Shown here piece after piece: positions 1 to 8,510 of a stretch of DNA of 64,000 bases. The position numbers and the translations under genes were made by a program. The notes under the pieces were generated by a model. That model searched no databases, had not been told where the DNA came from, and saw only the letters and a program-made list of their open reading frames with translations. Position 1 is the stretch's first letter. Every line of letters begins with the position of its first letter. The stretch covers positions 1 to 64,000 of the forward strand of contig NZ_AHJE01000081.1 of assembly GCF_000243095.1 (NCBI RefSeq), in the 5' to 3' direction. The stretch is from Cupriavidus basilensis OR16 (GTDB taxonomy: Bacteria; Pseudomonadota; Gammaproteobacteria; Burkholderiales; Burkholderiaceae).

Positions 1-320
1 GCGGCGGACATGCGGGCCTTGTTCTCCGCATCGAAGGGGTTGAGCATGCCGACCAGCACCGCGCCTTCGTTCATCCGGGCCATCTCGGCCGGGGTCGGGG
101 CGCGGACCTTGAGCACCAGCTGTGCGCCCAAGGCGTCGGCGGCGCTGCCGATGCGGGCGCCGACCGCCTCGTAGGCAGCGTCGGGCTGGCTGGCGCGTAA
201 GCCCGCACCGGCTTGCACGATCACCTGATGGCCCTGTGCGACATACTTCTTGACTGTCTCCGGGGTGGCGGCGACGCGTGCCTCACCTGATCGCGTCTCC
301 CGCGGGATGCCGATCTGCAT
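1..320 (-). CDS. pntA: NAD(P) transhydrogenase subunit alpha, 5' part (cut by window edge)
   Basis: This is the N-terminal 106 codons of a proton-translocating NAD(P)+ transhydrogenase alpha subunit, which passes hydride between NADH and NADP+ in the inner membrane. The protein opens MQIGIPRETR, then carries VAATPETVKKY and a KVRAP segment, as in the NAD-binding domain I of PntAA and alanine dehydrogenase relatives. Translation runs off the left edge. Two adjacent ATGs exist (321-323 and 318-320); the second is chosen because an AGGA ribosome site lies 8 bases upstream and the family starts this way. A TGTCGACA palindrome about 150 bases upstream may place it under the GntR regulator at 880-1722. 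Alanine dehydrogenase is the main alternative but fits less well. Confidence 0.85.
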   Translation of the reverse strand, partial: MQIGIPRETRSGEARVAATPETVKKYVAQGHQVIVQAGAGLRASQPDAAYEAVGARIGSAADALGAQLVLKVRAPTPAEMARMNEGAVLVGMLNPFDAENKARMSA

Positions 321-467
321 CATTGGTTTCCTTTCACAAAAGACCCTACGTCGCGCAGAGCGCGGGAAGTACGACTCAAGCACGCGTTCTGCCTGCCTGT
401 TCGCATCGGTCGCACACAACACATGTGGCCAGTAAGCTCACGTCCAGACTGTACACCATATATATTA

Positions 468-477
468 TTGTCGACAA
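468..477. promoter_or_regulatory. Candidate GntR operator, copy A
   Basis: The perfect palindrome TTGTCGACAA sits in an AT-rich stretch between pntA and the small ORF at 584. Flanking bases extend the dyad imperfectly to about 463-482. The same TGTCGACA core recurs in four other intergenic spots of this cluster, including in front of the GntR gene itself. Assignment to that regulator is inference. Confidence 0.55.
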
Positions 478-583
478 CAATAAATCGAGGCGAGATGCTC
501 CATTCACTGGCCTATGAATAGACGCGTCGTCGCGCAAGTATGGAGAGAACAGCAGATGAAGAGCGTGGGGCTGCCTCAAGCGG

Positions 584-883
584 ATGAGGCGAGCCGACAG
601 CTATGATGAGGCGCCACCTGGCGTAGATGATTACAGCATTGCGAGGGCGGAAAGAGCCGCAGATGAGTGGACTGCCTTGACTGGCGAAACCATCCGCGAT
701 GCCCCGCAGGTAGTAGGTGCGGGATTCAGTACATCAAAAGAGATTGGCGATACGACTACACGCGTCGGATTGCTGCGCGTAGCTACCGCCGTGGCAGCCA
801 TCGGCACGAAGTATCATCAACAGAAGGAACTCCGTGCCGCAGGCATCAAACCGGTAGCCCCGATGGTTCGTGGGGGCAACTAG
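584..883 (+). CDS. Hypothetical protein, 99 aa
   Basis: This is an open frame of 99 codons with no family I recognise. It is polar at the N-terminus and has an alanine/valine-rich stretch near residues 63-74. No convincing ribosome site precedes the ATG, and its 3' end overlaps the convergent GntR gene by three to four bases. It could be a real small gene behind operator copy A, or a chance frame in a stretch that holds no other candidate. Confidence 0.25.
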   Translation: MRRADSYDEAPPGVDDYSIARAERAADEWTALTGETIRDAPQVVGAGFSTSKEIGDTTTRVGLLRVATAVAAIGTKYHQQKELRAAGIKPVAPMVRGGN

Positions 884-1722
884 GCAGCCTTGCGCCGCTT
901 AGCAGTCTGCGCTGTCTGCTCTCGCACGACCGAGCCTTTGCCGTCCTTTGAGACGGCGGGAGCAACGGGCTTCACCTTGAGGGCACGCAGCGCGGCATCC
1001 CTCGCCTCATCCAACCGCTTCTGGGCAAGGGCGAGCAGCAACTCCTCGTCACGCTTTTGCACCGCGTTATGGAGCGCACGCCAGGTCTTTAACGAAGCAG
1101 GAATGGATTGCGGAGCGGCGGATAGCCCAAGACGAACGTAACGCAACGTGCGAAGCGATATGGATTGCAGCATGTCAACCAGCAATTTGTTAGCACACAA
1201 ATCGACAATCGCAAAATTTAGCAGAAAGCTCTCGACAGCATAGGCGTCGACCGACTCGTCCGCTGCCTTAGCGAGCTTTGGCATGCGTTCGTCGAGGACT
1301 TCCTGGAGCCCGCCCGAGTTCTCGCGCACAACCTGCTCCAGCATCGTAACGTAGAGTACGGCTCGAACCTTAAAGATATCGCGAAGCTCCATCTCGCCGG
1401 GCGCGGTGACAATAGCACCGCGCCTAGCCTGAAACTCGACCAACCGGTCTCGCTCGAGAATGCGCATAGCCTCCCTGACCGGGGCGCGGCTTACATGCAG
1501 CACTTCGCTAATGTCCTTCTCTAGTAAACGCTGACCCGACCGGAAAAGATCTAGCGTGATCACGCCAGCCAGTCGAGCGGCGATCTGTTCGGCAACGGGC
1601 GCGGATGCGCGCGCCCAGTCCTGCCCTCTTAGCACAGCGTGCTCAACAGCCAGCATCAGCTGATTTTTGGGCGTGAGGAGGCTAGAGAGATCCGGGAGGT
1701 TTTCAGTCTTGCTTCTGCTCAT
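880..1722 (-). CDS. GntR family (FadR subfamily) transcriptional regulator
   Basis: The protein has an N-terminal winged helix-turn-helix (LLEKDISEVLHVSRAPVREAM, split here around the recognition helix SRAPVREAM) followed by an all-helical FCD-type ligand domain. The histidines that usually bind metal in FCD domains appear replaced (FLLNFAIVD where FH is usual, and WRALHNAV), so its ligand pocket may be atypical. The ATG at 1722 is chosen by fit to the family; in-frame ATG 1758 and GTG 1818 are also open and none has a strong ribosome site. It sits among catabolic genes whose intergenic regions carry TGTCGACA palindromes, one of them upstream of this gene, which suggests local and autoregulatory control, probably repression released by a pathway acid. 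Confidence 0.85.
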   Translation of the reverse strand: MSRSKTENLPDLSSLLTPKNQLMLAVEHAVLRGQDWARASAPVAEQIAARLAGVITLDLFRSGQRLLEKDISEVLHVSRAPVREAMRILERDRLVEFQARRGAIVTAPGEMELRDIFKVRAVLYVTMLEQVVRENSGGLQEVLDERMPKLAKAADESVDAYAVESFLLNFAIVDLCANKLLVDMLQSISLRTLRYVRLGLSAAPQSIPASLKTWRALHNAVQKRDEELLLALAQKRLDEARDAALRALKVKPVAPAVSKDGKGSVVREQTAQTAKRRKAA

Positions 1723-2084
1723 GGTTTCGAATACCGGTGTACTTTCCTGACGCCGCATGGCTACTGCGTAACTTCGGTATTCTATCCTTCCCAATGCTCT
1801 CTTTGAGGTTGACAGCACCTATAAACCACCGAGCAAGCCCAATGAATCACTTTTGTCGACAATATTTTCATCCTGGGACAATATCCGAGAGCGTTGTCAT
1901 CGCCGCCCGTGCTCGGTAAGGGGCGCCACCTCTAGCGTCCCTTACCGAAGGACAGTGCTGCCGCGACCGGCAGTTGCGTGAAGTCAGTGGTATCCCGGGG
2001 CTTGCGCACGCATGGCGCTTGCCTTGGTCTCAGCCGTTCGAGAGCGCCACATCGCCGATGTGTGCCCAGTTGAAAACATAAACC
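1723..2084. other. Intergenic region with operator B and possible gene remnants
   Basis: Apart from the palindrome at 1853-1862 no gene is supported here. On the minus strand, short open stretches near 1919-2070 read like the C-terminal ends of two proteins (one ends VAAALSFGKGR), but neither has a start or enough length to assign. They may be decayed coding DNA. Confidence 0.3.
1853..1862. promoter_or_regulatory. Candidate GntR operator, copy B
   Basis: The perfect palindrome TTGTCGACAA lies about 130 bases upstream of the chosen GntR start, or 35 bases upstream of the longest in-frame start. It is flanked by AT-rich DNA and is placed for autoregulation. Confidence 0.6.
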
Positions 2085-2926
2085 TTAGAACGGCTTATCC
2101 CCGATGATGGCTGCGCGTTCCATTTTTCGTGGGGCTGGCCAATAGTCGTGCACGGCATAATGCTGAGTGCAACGATTGTCCCATATCGCAACGGTATTTG
2201 GCCGCCAGCGGAAACGGACCTGATATTCGGGAATTGCGGCTTGACTCAGCAGGTAGTTCAGCAGATGACTCGCACCCGGCGTCTTGTCCTGGCCATAGCG
2301 GACATTCTCGGGGGTGTGGAAATTCGCGAAATGCGTCGTGAAGCTGCCCACATAGAGAATCTTTTCCCCCGTTTCCGGGTGCGTCCGCACTACCGGATGC
2401 TCAACCATGGGGTTCTCCGCCGCCAGCTTTGCACGAGCTTCCGGGCTCATAACAGCACCGAATGAATGCTCGATGCTGTGCTTGGCGCGCAAACCTGCGA
2501 TGCGGGCTTTGATCTCGTCCGGGAGCTTCTTGTAAGCCTCCGCCATATTGACCCAAATGGTGTCTCCGCCTACGTCCGGACATTCGATGCAGTGCAGTAC
2601 GGCGCCCATCGGCGGACATTCGCGCCACAATCCGTCGGTGTGATAGTTGTTCTCGTAGCTTTCCTTTTTGTCGCTTCGATAGATCCGTACCAGGCGGGAT
2701 AATCAGGATCGCTGTCGAGGATCGGATGATCCTCGAGGTTGCCGAATTTCCGGGCGACCGCAATATGCTCTGCCCGCGTGATTTTCTGATCCCGGAAAAA
2801 GAGTACCTTGTATTTCAACAAGAGCGCCTTGACCTCGGAGAATAGCGAATCGTTGCGCGAAGCATCACCCAGGCTTACTCCGCTAACTTCGGCACCAATA
2901 CTGCAGGTCGAAGGTTCTATGCGCAT
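2085..2926 (-). pseudogene. TauD/TfdA family dioxygenase, frameshifted
   Basis: This encodes an Fe(II)/2-oxoglutarate-dependent dioxygenase of about 280 residues, split by a frameshift near 2692. The first frame runs from MRIEPSTCSIGAEVSG to DSDPDYPA; the remainder, with the HTD iron-binding pair, VGGDTIW, the distal HYAVHDY and the C-terminus GDKPF, is one frame over. Restoring one C (GCC CTG in place of GCCTG) gives a continuous protein clearly homologous to the intact dioxygenase at 25373-26221. The start at 2926 follows that paralogue and has GGAG six bases upstream. The lesion may be real or a homopolymer sequencing error. Confidence 0.85.
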
Positions 2927-3079
2927 GATGGACTCCATTAGATTAGGTATGTCGGGAGACTTAGATCAAACCGCACACGGCAAGGCGAGTGCTGGTAACA
3001 ACAGCGACATGGTTCACAACCCGCCCTTCATTGAACTTCCCGGAGGCGTGCGGTACGCCCCCGGGATGATCGAGATCGC

Positions 3080-4084
3080 TCAAGTAGCGAGATGCACCAG
3101 TTGCTTGCCGAAGTTGGCGCCGGTAAGCATGCGGATAAACGCGGCAGGCGCGCTGGTCAAGCCTTGCGCAACGTCCTCCTTGAAGCGCAACTTCCCTTCG
3201 CGATGCCAGGCCGACAATTCAGCCAGTGCCGTAGGCCAGTAGTCACGATGATCTGCGATGACAAAGGCATAAGTGGTCACGCGGTGCATCAACAGTTCCC
3301 GCATGCCCTTGATGCCATAGGGCTCCTTGGCGTTGTACTGGCTGATATTGCCGCACAATGCAATGCGCGCATGGTCGTTGATTCGCTTGAGCACGGCATC
3401 CATCACGGGGCCGCCTACGTTCTCGAACAAGACGTCGACATAGTTCGGTGTAGCGGCCGCCAGTTGTGCCTCGAAGTCAGCAGCACGGTAGTCGACACAG
3501 GCGTCGAACCCAAGTTCCTCGACAACATACCGGCATTTCTCGGGGCCGCCAGCGATCCCCACCACCCTGCAACCTTTCAGCTTGGCGATCTGACCGGCGA
3601 TACCGCCAACCGCACCGGAAGCGGCGGTCACCACCACGGTTTCACCCGCCTTGGGCTGCCCCAGCTTGATCATGCCGTAATGCGCCGTCACCCCGGTCAT
3701 GCCCAGCACGCTGAGCGCTGCGGAAGAATGTCCGAGACCGGGGTCGAGCACGCGCACCGTTGCCTTGGTTACCAGGCCATGCGTTTGCCAGCCGAGCGAC
3801 GCCGCCACCAGCGTTCCGCGCGGGAGTTCGGGGTCGTTGCTCTCGATGACCTCGCCAACGGTGCCACCGGGCATGAGTTCGCCCGGCTTCAGGGGCTCGA
3901 CATAGGAGCGCAGCGGATCCATGCGCGGGCGCATATACGGATCCAGCGAAAGATAGAGATTGCGCACCAAAGCCTGTCCGGCCTCGGGGCGCGGCAAAGC
4001 CGCCTGTACGATGGAGAAGTCTTCCTCCGTGACCATTCCCGCCGGATGGCGCTTCATCAAGACCTGGGTGTTGTGTGCGGTCAT
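3080..4084 (-). CDS. NADP-dependent MDR-superfamily oxidoreductase (CurA/YfmJ type)
   Basis: This is a medium-chain dehydrogenase/reductase without catalytic zinc, in the group that reduces activated double bonds of enones and enoyl compounds. Visible features are the N-terminal family signature with NLYLSLDPYMRPRM, the nucleotide-binding AASGAVGGIAGQIAKLKG, GGPEKC, and FENVGG in the cofactor domain. Length (334 aa) is normal. The ATG at 4084 has AGGAG six bases upstream and lies one base after the stop of the amidohydrolase at 4086-5024, so the two are co-transcribed and probably act on successive intermediates. The broken dioxygenase at 2085-2926 follows about 150 bases downstream. Confidence 0.85.
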   Translation of the reverse strand: MTAHNTQVLMKRHPAGMVTEEDFSIVQAALPRPEAGQALVRNLYLSLDPYMRPRMDPLRSYVEPLKPGELMPGGTVGEVIESNDPELPRGTLVAASLGWQTHGLVTKATVRVLDPGLGHSSAALSVLGMTGVTAHYGMIKLGQPKAGETVVVTAASGAVGGIAGQIAKLKGCRVVGIAGGPEKCRYVVEELGFDACVDYRAADFEAQLAAATPNYVDVLFENVGGPVMDAVLKRINDHARIALCGNISQYNAKEPYGIKGMRELLMHRVTTYAFVIADHRDYWPTALAELSAWHREGKLRFKEDVAQGLTSAPAAFIRMLTGANFGKQLVHLAT

Positions 4085-4085
4085 C

Positions 4086-5024
4086 TCAAACTCCTGCGCG
4101 ACGCAGCAACGCCTCGGCGTTACGGTACATGTACGCATCGAGCGCATCGTCCTTGATAGGCAGCGTGAGCGTTTGGCGCACGCCTTCCTCCACGCCGCAG
4201 AATGAATAGGCCGAAGCGTAGATGAAACGATTCGGCAACCAGTTCAGGCCTTCCACATAGCCGTTGCCACCTGGGGCGAACATGTACACGTCAGGCGAGA
4301 GGTAGACGTTCATCAAGCCGGTCACCTCGCTCTTGAATGCCAATGCCACCGCCTCCGTGACATAGGGATAGCAGCCGTGCCCGAGAACCACCGGCATGGT
4401 GGAGTACCGGCGTGCAACCCGGTCAAAGCGCACCGGATCGGTGTGGCTGATATCCGGCCCCGCCAGCGGTCCGGTCATGAACAGCAACGGCACCTGCAAC
4501 TCCGCCACCTTCTCGTAGAACGGGAACAGCTTCTCGTCATCGGCATACATCGGTGTGCGGGCCAGTCCGGGCTCAACGCATACCCCTACCAAGCCAAATT
4601 CCTTCACTGCGGTGTCAAGGCCGGCCAGGATTTCTGCCATCGGCTTGTCGAAATCGACGCCTGCCAAGCCCAGCACGCGGTTGTCAGTGCGTTTGCTCAG
4701 CGTCGCGAGGTCAGCATCCTCGATGTGCACGGGAACCGGACGGTTAACTGAATGCAGACGGTTAACTGAATGGCGACCGTTCATGACGCCGATGCGCACG
4801 CCCACACTGTCCATCTCGTCCAGCAGTGCGCTCAGGGCACGGTCCTCGGCATGGGGATATGGTTCGGTACTGATGGTGTAGGAGCGCGGTACCGGATTTC
4901 CAAGGATGCGATTGACGGTACCCACCACGTTGGGGGTGAAGAAGCTGCGATAGGGACCAGTCGGTGGGCGCAGGCGGAAGTCGATGATCTTGCCAGCGAG
5001 GCGGTCGAATCGAGGGTCGCTCAT
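4086..5024 (-). CDS. Amidohydrolase (Amidohydro_2 / metal-dependent hydrolase) family protein
   Basis: This is a 312-residue TIM-barrel hydrolase or decarboxylase-like protein of the Amidohydro_2 group. It starts IIDFRLRPPTG, where the family usually has D-x-H, so the first metal-binding histidine is not obvious. VLGHGCYPYV carries a later conserved histidine and the end reads YRNAEALLRRAG, the family's N-A-x-R-L-L-type C-terminus. It contains an internal repeat of HSVNR encoded by an 18-base tandem duplication. Substrate is unknown; the context suggests hydrolysis or decarboxylation of a ring or lactone intermediate. It is first in an operon with the MDR oxidoreductase downstream, and operator copy C lies about 90 bases upstream. 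Confidence 0.8.
   Translation of the reverse strand: MSDPRFDRLAGKIIDFRLRPPTGPYRSFFTPNVVGTVNRILGNPVPRSYTISTEPYPHAEDRALSALLDEMDSVGVRIGVMNGRHSVNRLHSVNRPVPVHIEDADLATLSKRTDNRVLGLAGVDFDKPMAEILAGLDTAVKEFGLVGVCVEPGLARTPMYADDEKLFPFYEKVAELQVPLLFMTGPLAGPDISHTDPVRFDRVARRYSTMPVVLGHGCYPYVTEAVALAFKSEVTGLMNVYLSPDVYMFAPGGNGYVEGLNWLPNRFIYASAYSFCGVEEGVRQTLTLPIKDDALDAYMYRNAEALLRRAGV
4740..4775. repeat. 18-bp in-frame tandem duplication inside the amidohydrolase gene
   Basis: Two copies of ACGGTTAACTGAATG begin at 4740 and 4758. The unit is 18 bases, so six residues are duplicated (HSVNR appears twice) and the frame is kept. It looks like a recent replication-slippage event. Confidence 0.85.
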
Positions 5025-5067
5025 GTCTGTCTCCTTTGATCAGTGTTGAGTTGGCAGGGCCAACAAG

Positions 5068-5085
5068 GCAGGCGGTCCCGCCTGC
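5068..5085. other. GC-rich stem-loop upstream of the amidohydrolase gene
   Basis: GCAGGCGG and CCGCCTGC form an eight-base stem with a two-base spacer. It lies between operator copy C and the amidohydrolase start, so it would fall in the leader RNA. There is no T-run, so it is not a standard terminator. Confidence 0.4.
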
Positions 5086-5115
5086 TTAGGACCAATATAC
5101 CTGCCAAAATCTTTA

Positions 5116-5125
5116 ATGTCGACAT
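5116..5125. promoter_or_regulatory. Candidate GntR operator, copy C
   Basis: The palindrome ATGTCGACAT lies in AT-rich DNA about 90 bases upstream of the amidohydrolase start, where it could cover the promoter of the amidohydrolase-oxidoreductase-dioxygenase operon. Confidence 0.6.
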
Positions 5126-5317
5126 AAATTGCATTGGAAATTTGATCGAGATATTCGGAGCATTACCCAGCTAACCCCTGCCCGCTCGGCAGCACTTGCC
5201 GGGCGCCCGGGCGAGCCGCAATCCGCCCACCTGCAGTGCGCATGGAATCAGACAATATGCACGCCCCCCTTGCGGCCCGGCTCCCTATTCCTATAGTTCC
5301 ACTCGCTTGAACCATCA

Positions 5318-6103
5318 CTACAGGACGGCCGACATCCCGCCGTCGATCGCCAAGACCTGCCCTGTGATATGTTTGCCCGCATCCGACGCAAACAGGAGAG
5401 TGGCCCCCTTCAGATCGTCGTCGTCGCCAATGCGGTGCAGCGGTACCCGCTCCAGCAATGAACCAATTTCCTCTCTTCCGAGCAGGTCATTCGTCATCTT
5501 TGAAGGAAAGAAGCCCGGCGCGAGGGCGTTGACGGTGATTCCATACTGCCCCCACTCGCCCGCAAGCGTACGGGTGAAGTTCAGCAACGCAGCCTTGGAG
5601 GTGTTGTAGGACACGGTTTGCATCACGCCGGGTGCATTGCCCCGCAGCCCCGCAATCGATGCGACGTTAATGATTCGCCCGTACCTGCCTGGGATCATCG
5701 CCTGCTTCCCGACTGCCTGCGATAGCAGAAACACGCTGCGCACGTTGAGGTCCATGACTTTGTCCCAAGCCTCAATCGGATGATCCTCGGCGGGCGCGCC
5801 CCAGGTTGCACCGGCGTTATTTACCAGAATTTCGATACGTCCTAACCGATTCAGTGTCTCGGAAACGAGCGGTGCAATCTCGCTTTCCTTCGCCAGGTTG
5901 GCGGCGATTGCGATTGCCTCGATACCGCGTTCCTGCAGATGCGCCACGGCACCATCAAGGTCCTTTTGCTTTCGTGACGAGATGACAACCGTAGCGCCCT
6001 GCTGACCTAGCGCTTCCGCGATCTGGAGGCCGAGCCCCCGCGATCCGCCCGTAACTAGTGCGGTCTTTCCAGCGAGACCAAATAGATTCTTCCCCATACT
6101 CAT
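5318..6103 (-). CDS. SDR family NAD(P)-dependent oxidoreductase
   Basis: This is a classical short-chain dehydrogenase of 261 residues. The cofactor motif TGGSRGLG is near residue 18, NNAG is in the middle, the catalytic pair is Y-x3-K in SYNTSKAALL, and the C-terminus reads GQVLAIDGGM. It probably interconverts a hydroxyl and a keto group on a pathway intermediate. The start ATG at 6103 is preceded by a GGAGGGAG ribosome site; the in-frame codon 18 bases upstream has none. It lies in the same direction as the Bug gene at 6308-7291 and the SDR stub at 6130-6270, consistent with one transcript. Confidence 0.88.
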   Translation of the reverse strand: MSMGKNLFGLAGKTALVTGGSRGLGLQIAEALGQQGATVVISSRKQKDLDGAVAHLQERGIEAIAIAANLAKESEIAPLVSETLNRLGRIEILVNNAGATWGAPAEDHPIEAWDKVMDLNVRSVFLLSQAVGKQAMIPGRYGRIINVASIAGLRGNAPGVMQTVSYNTSKAALLNFTRTLAGEWGQYGITVNALAPGFFPSKMTNDLLGREEIGSLLERVPLHRIGDDDDLKGATLLFASDAGKHITGQVLAIDGGMSAVL

Positions 6104-6129
6104 CGCTCCCTCTCCTGACAATCATCAAC

Positions 6130-6270
6130 TCAATCGATCAACCCAACCGAAGCGTTTCCGATAGAAACCTCCGGAGAATTTAAGCGGCCAAGGAGCAAGG
6201 CATGCTCAGGCCCAAGCCCATCCCCTGCACCCGTAACGACGGCGACGCGATTCTTCAGGTTGATGCTCAT
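6130..6270 (-). pseudogene. N-terminal stub of a second SDR dehydrogenase
   Basis: A 46-codon frame begins MSINLKNRVAVVTGAGDGLG, the start and cofactor motif of an SDR enzyme such as those with bifunctional-enzyme N-terminal domains. It loses similarity after about residue 28 and stops at 6130-6132. About 200 or more residues with the catalytic Tyr-Lys are absent. It lies between the Bug gene and the intact SDR gene on the same strand, and is best read as the leftover of an internal deletion. Confidence 0.7.
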
Positions 6271-6307
6271 TCTTCAATTCCCGGAACACTTCTGATTGGT
6301 GATTGCA

Positions 6308-7291
6308 CTACTGCGACGGAAGTTTCGCGAGCTTGGCCAGACGCCCCCACTTAGCGAATTCGGACCGCACGTATGCGGCAAACTCCTCTGGACTCGTGCT
6401 TGCCGTGGCTTGCTGATCCTGACGCGCCATCGCTTCCTTGAACTCGCGCGAATTGACTGCGCGGACGGTCGATTCGAACAGTTTTCGTACGATCGGATCC
6501 GGTGTTTTTGCCGGCGCCCAGATTCCGAGCCAACTTTCCTGGATCAAATCCGGATCCTTGAAGAGCTCATACAGCGTCGGCACATTCGGCAACTGCGGCG
6601 TTCGCTCACGCGAGGAAACCGCCAGGGCACGCAGCCGGTTTGATTCGATGTAGGGTCGCACGGCGGGTGCGATGAAGAAGGCGAAGTGAGGTACACCGTC
6701 TGTCAACTGCGGCAGCATATCCGTCACGAGACGAACTGGTACGTGCACTGTTGCAATGTCTTCCTTGCTGGAGAAGATTGCGCCAAGAAGGTGGGCAGCA
6801 GTCCCGACTCCGCCCGAATAGTAGTTCAGCGTTCCCGGATGTATTTTTGCCCACTGAACCAGCTCGCTGACCGACTTGACATTCGACTCCGCGCCAACGG
6901 TGAGGACCCCCGCGGACCTGTAAGCCAGCGAAATGGGGGTGAAGTCACTCAACGGGTCGAATGCGACTGAAGGCTGCGCTACCTTGCCTATCAGCTGTGC
7001 CACGGACCCCAGCATGATGGTGTATCCATCCGGCGCGGCGTGCGCGCCTGCCACTGCTCCCACCGAGCCACCGGCGCCAGGCTTGTTCTCTACGATGACG
7101 GTTGTACCCAGCGTCGGTGCCAGATTGCGGGCGAGCACACGCGCAGCGGTATCGATGCTGCTGCCCGCGGGGAACGTCACAATGAGCCGAACCGGCCTTG
7201 ACGGATACGCATCGGCGTGAGCGGCAGCGCTCATCAAGGAACCGAGAAATACGGCGAGGAATGCCGCCGTACAACGCCTTGCTCTGAACAT
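6308..7291 (-). CDS. Bug/TctC family tripartite tricarboxylate transporter receptor protein
   Basis: This is a periplasmic substrate-binding protein of 327 residues with a clear signal peptide (residues 1-26, ending SAAAHA) followed by YPSRPVRLIVTFPAGSSIDTAARVL, cited in pieces as the usual P-x-KP-VR-I-V start and AGG-like loop. VIVENKPGAGG and PDGYTIMLG are further family marks. Such proteins capture carboxylates, often aromatic or branched acids, and many have no cognate permease nearby, as here. It diverges from a second Bug gene at 7461, with operator copy D between them, so both are probably induced with the pathway. Confidence 0.92.
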   Translation of the reverse strand: MFRARRCTAAFLAVFLGSLMSAAAHADAYPSRPVRLIVTFPAGSSIDTAARVLARNLAPTLGTTVIVENKPGAGGSVGAVAGAHAAPDGYTIMLGSVAQLIGKVAQPSVAFDPLSDFTPISLAYRSAGVLTVGAESNVKSVSELVQWAKIHPGTLNYYSGGVGTAAHLLGAIFSSKEDIATVHVPVRLVTDMLPQLTDGVPHFAFFIAPAVRPYIESNRLRALAVSSRERTPQLPNVPTLYELFKDPDLIQESWLGIWAPAKTPDPIVRKLFESTVRAVNSREFKEAMARQDQQATASTSPEEFAAYVRSEFAKWGRLAKLAKLPSQ

Positions 7292-7399
7292 CTTGGTACC
7301 CCCTTGGTGAGTTGATGATTCGTTGGCCCATCTCCGACACGCCGTTTCCCTCCTTCCATGAACGGCACTCCGGATTCAAGGATACCTAAAAAAAATTTT

Positions 7400-7409
7400 T
7401 TGTCGACAT
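7400..7409. promoter_or_regulatory. Candidate GntR operator, copy D
   Basis: TTGTCGACAT lies after a run of A and T bases in the divergent region between the two Bug genes (starts at 7291 and 7461). One site could govern both directions. Confidence 0.6.
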
Positions 7410-7460
7410 AAATATTGAGCTATGCTTGGACAGCAGCGACAACAGAACAAGGAGACATAG

Positions 7461-8447
7461 ATGCGTAAGTGGATCAAAGGACTTTCGGCCGCCCTGGTTA
7501 CTTCGGTCGGCTTCTGGGCAACTTTCTGCAGTCAAGCCGTGGCTGCATGGCCAACCAAATCAATTCGCATGGTGGTGCCGGCCTCCGCCGGATCCGGCAC
7601 TGACACGCTGGCGCGCGCGATGGCGGACCGACTGGGTAGCGCCATCGGGCAAGCCATCATCGTCGACAACAAGCCTGGCGCGAGCGGCGTCATCGGCACG
7701 GAGGCCGTAGTCAGGTCGGAGCCCGATGGCTACACGTTGCTTTACACGAATGCCTCGTTCGCGGTAATGGCTCCGGCAATCACGTCGAAAATGCGCTATG
7801 ACATCGTGCGTGACTTGACGCCAATCGCGCAGGTCGCTGTGGGCGGCGTGATACTTCTGGTAAACCAGAAGCTTCCAGCAAATAATCTCCCGGAACTCAT
7901 AGCGCTGATCAAAGCCAACCCGGACAAGTACTCCTACGGAAGTTGGGGCATCGGATCGTCCGGGCATCTCATCATGGAATACCTGAAGCAACAGACGGGC
8001 ATGAAGGTCGCCCATATCCCATACAAGACCGTTCCCCAGTTGCTGACAGAGCTGACTTCCGGCGTCCTTTCGATCGGGTGGGCCGATCCTTCCTCTCCGG
8101 TCCCTTTCATCAAGGCGAAGAGCATAAAGGCGCTCGCGATTAGCGGAGATTCGCGAGCGCCGGCGGTGCCCGAACTACTAACCATGCGCGAACAGGGCTT
8201 CCCGTTTGAAGCCGTCGGCTGGTTCGGCATGTTTGCCCCAGCGGGAACCCCGCCCGCGATCGTGGCGCGACTGCACGACGAAGTGAACCGCATCCAGGCC
8301 ACCACCGAAATGCAGACGCTGATGGCCCGGTTGAACTTTGAACCGCCACCGATCGCCTCGATTGATCAGTTCCGAGCCACTATTTCAAAGGATTTGACTG
8401 TCTGGCAGGAAATCGCGCGGAAGAACAATATCAAAGCAGAGCAATGA
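7461..8447 (+). CDS. Bug/TctC family tripartite tricarboxylate transporter receptor protein
   Basis: This is a second periplasmic binding protein (328 aa) with a signal peptide ending near residue 31 (SQAVAAWP), then SIRMVVPASAGSGTD, IIVDNKPGASG and PDGYTLLY. The ATG has AAGGAG seven bases upstream. It is only moderately similar to the divergent neighbour at 6308-7291, so the pair may bind two related acids. The truncated quinone oxidoreductase at 8603 follows, separated by its own operator copy. Confidence 0.92.
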   Translation: MRKWIKGLSAALVTSVGFWATFCSQAVAAWPTKSIRMVVPASAGSGTDTLARAMADRLGSAIGQAIIVDNKPGASGVIGTEAVVRSEPDGYTLLYTNASFAVMAPAITSKMRYDIVRDLTPIAQVAVGGVILLVNQKLPANNLPELIALIKANPDKYSYGSWGIGSSGHLIMEYLKQQTGMKVAHIPYKTVPQLLTELTSGVLSIGWADPSSPVPFIKAKSIKALAISGDSRAPAVPELLTMREQGFPFEAVGWFGMFAPAGTPPAIVARLHDEVNRIQATTEMQTLMARLNFEPPPIASIDQFRATISKDLTVWQEIARKNNIKAEQ

Positions 8448-8500
8448 ACAACAGCGCGACCCAGCGTTCGTCTTGAGAACTTATTATCCCGCATTAATTA

Positions 8501-8510
8501 ATGTCGACAT
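8501..8510. promoter_or_regulatory. Candidate GntR operator, copy E
   Basis: ATGTCGACAT lies about 90 bases upstream of the quinone oxidoreductase start at 8603, in an AT-rich island between that gene and the Bug gene. Spacing to the start resembles copy C. Confidence 0.6.
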
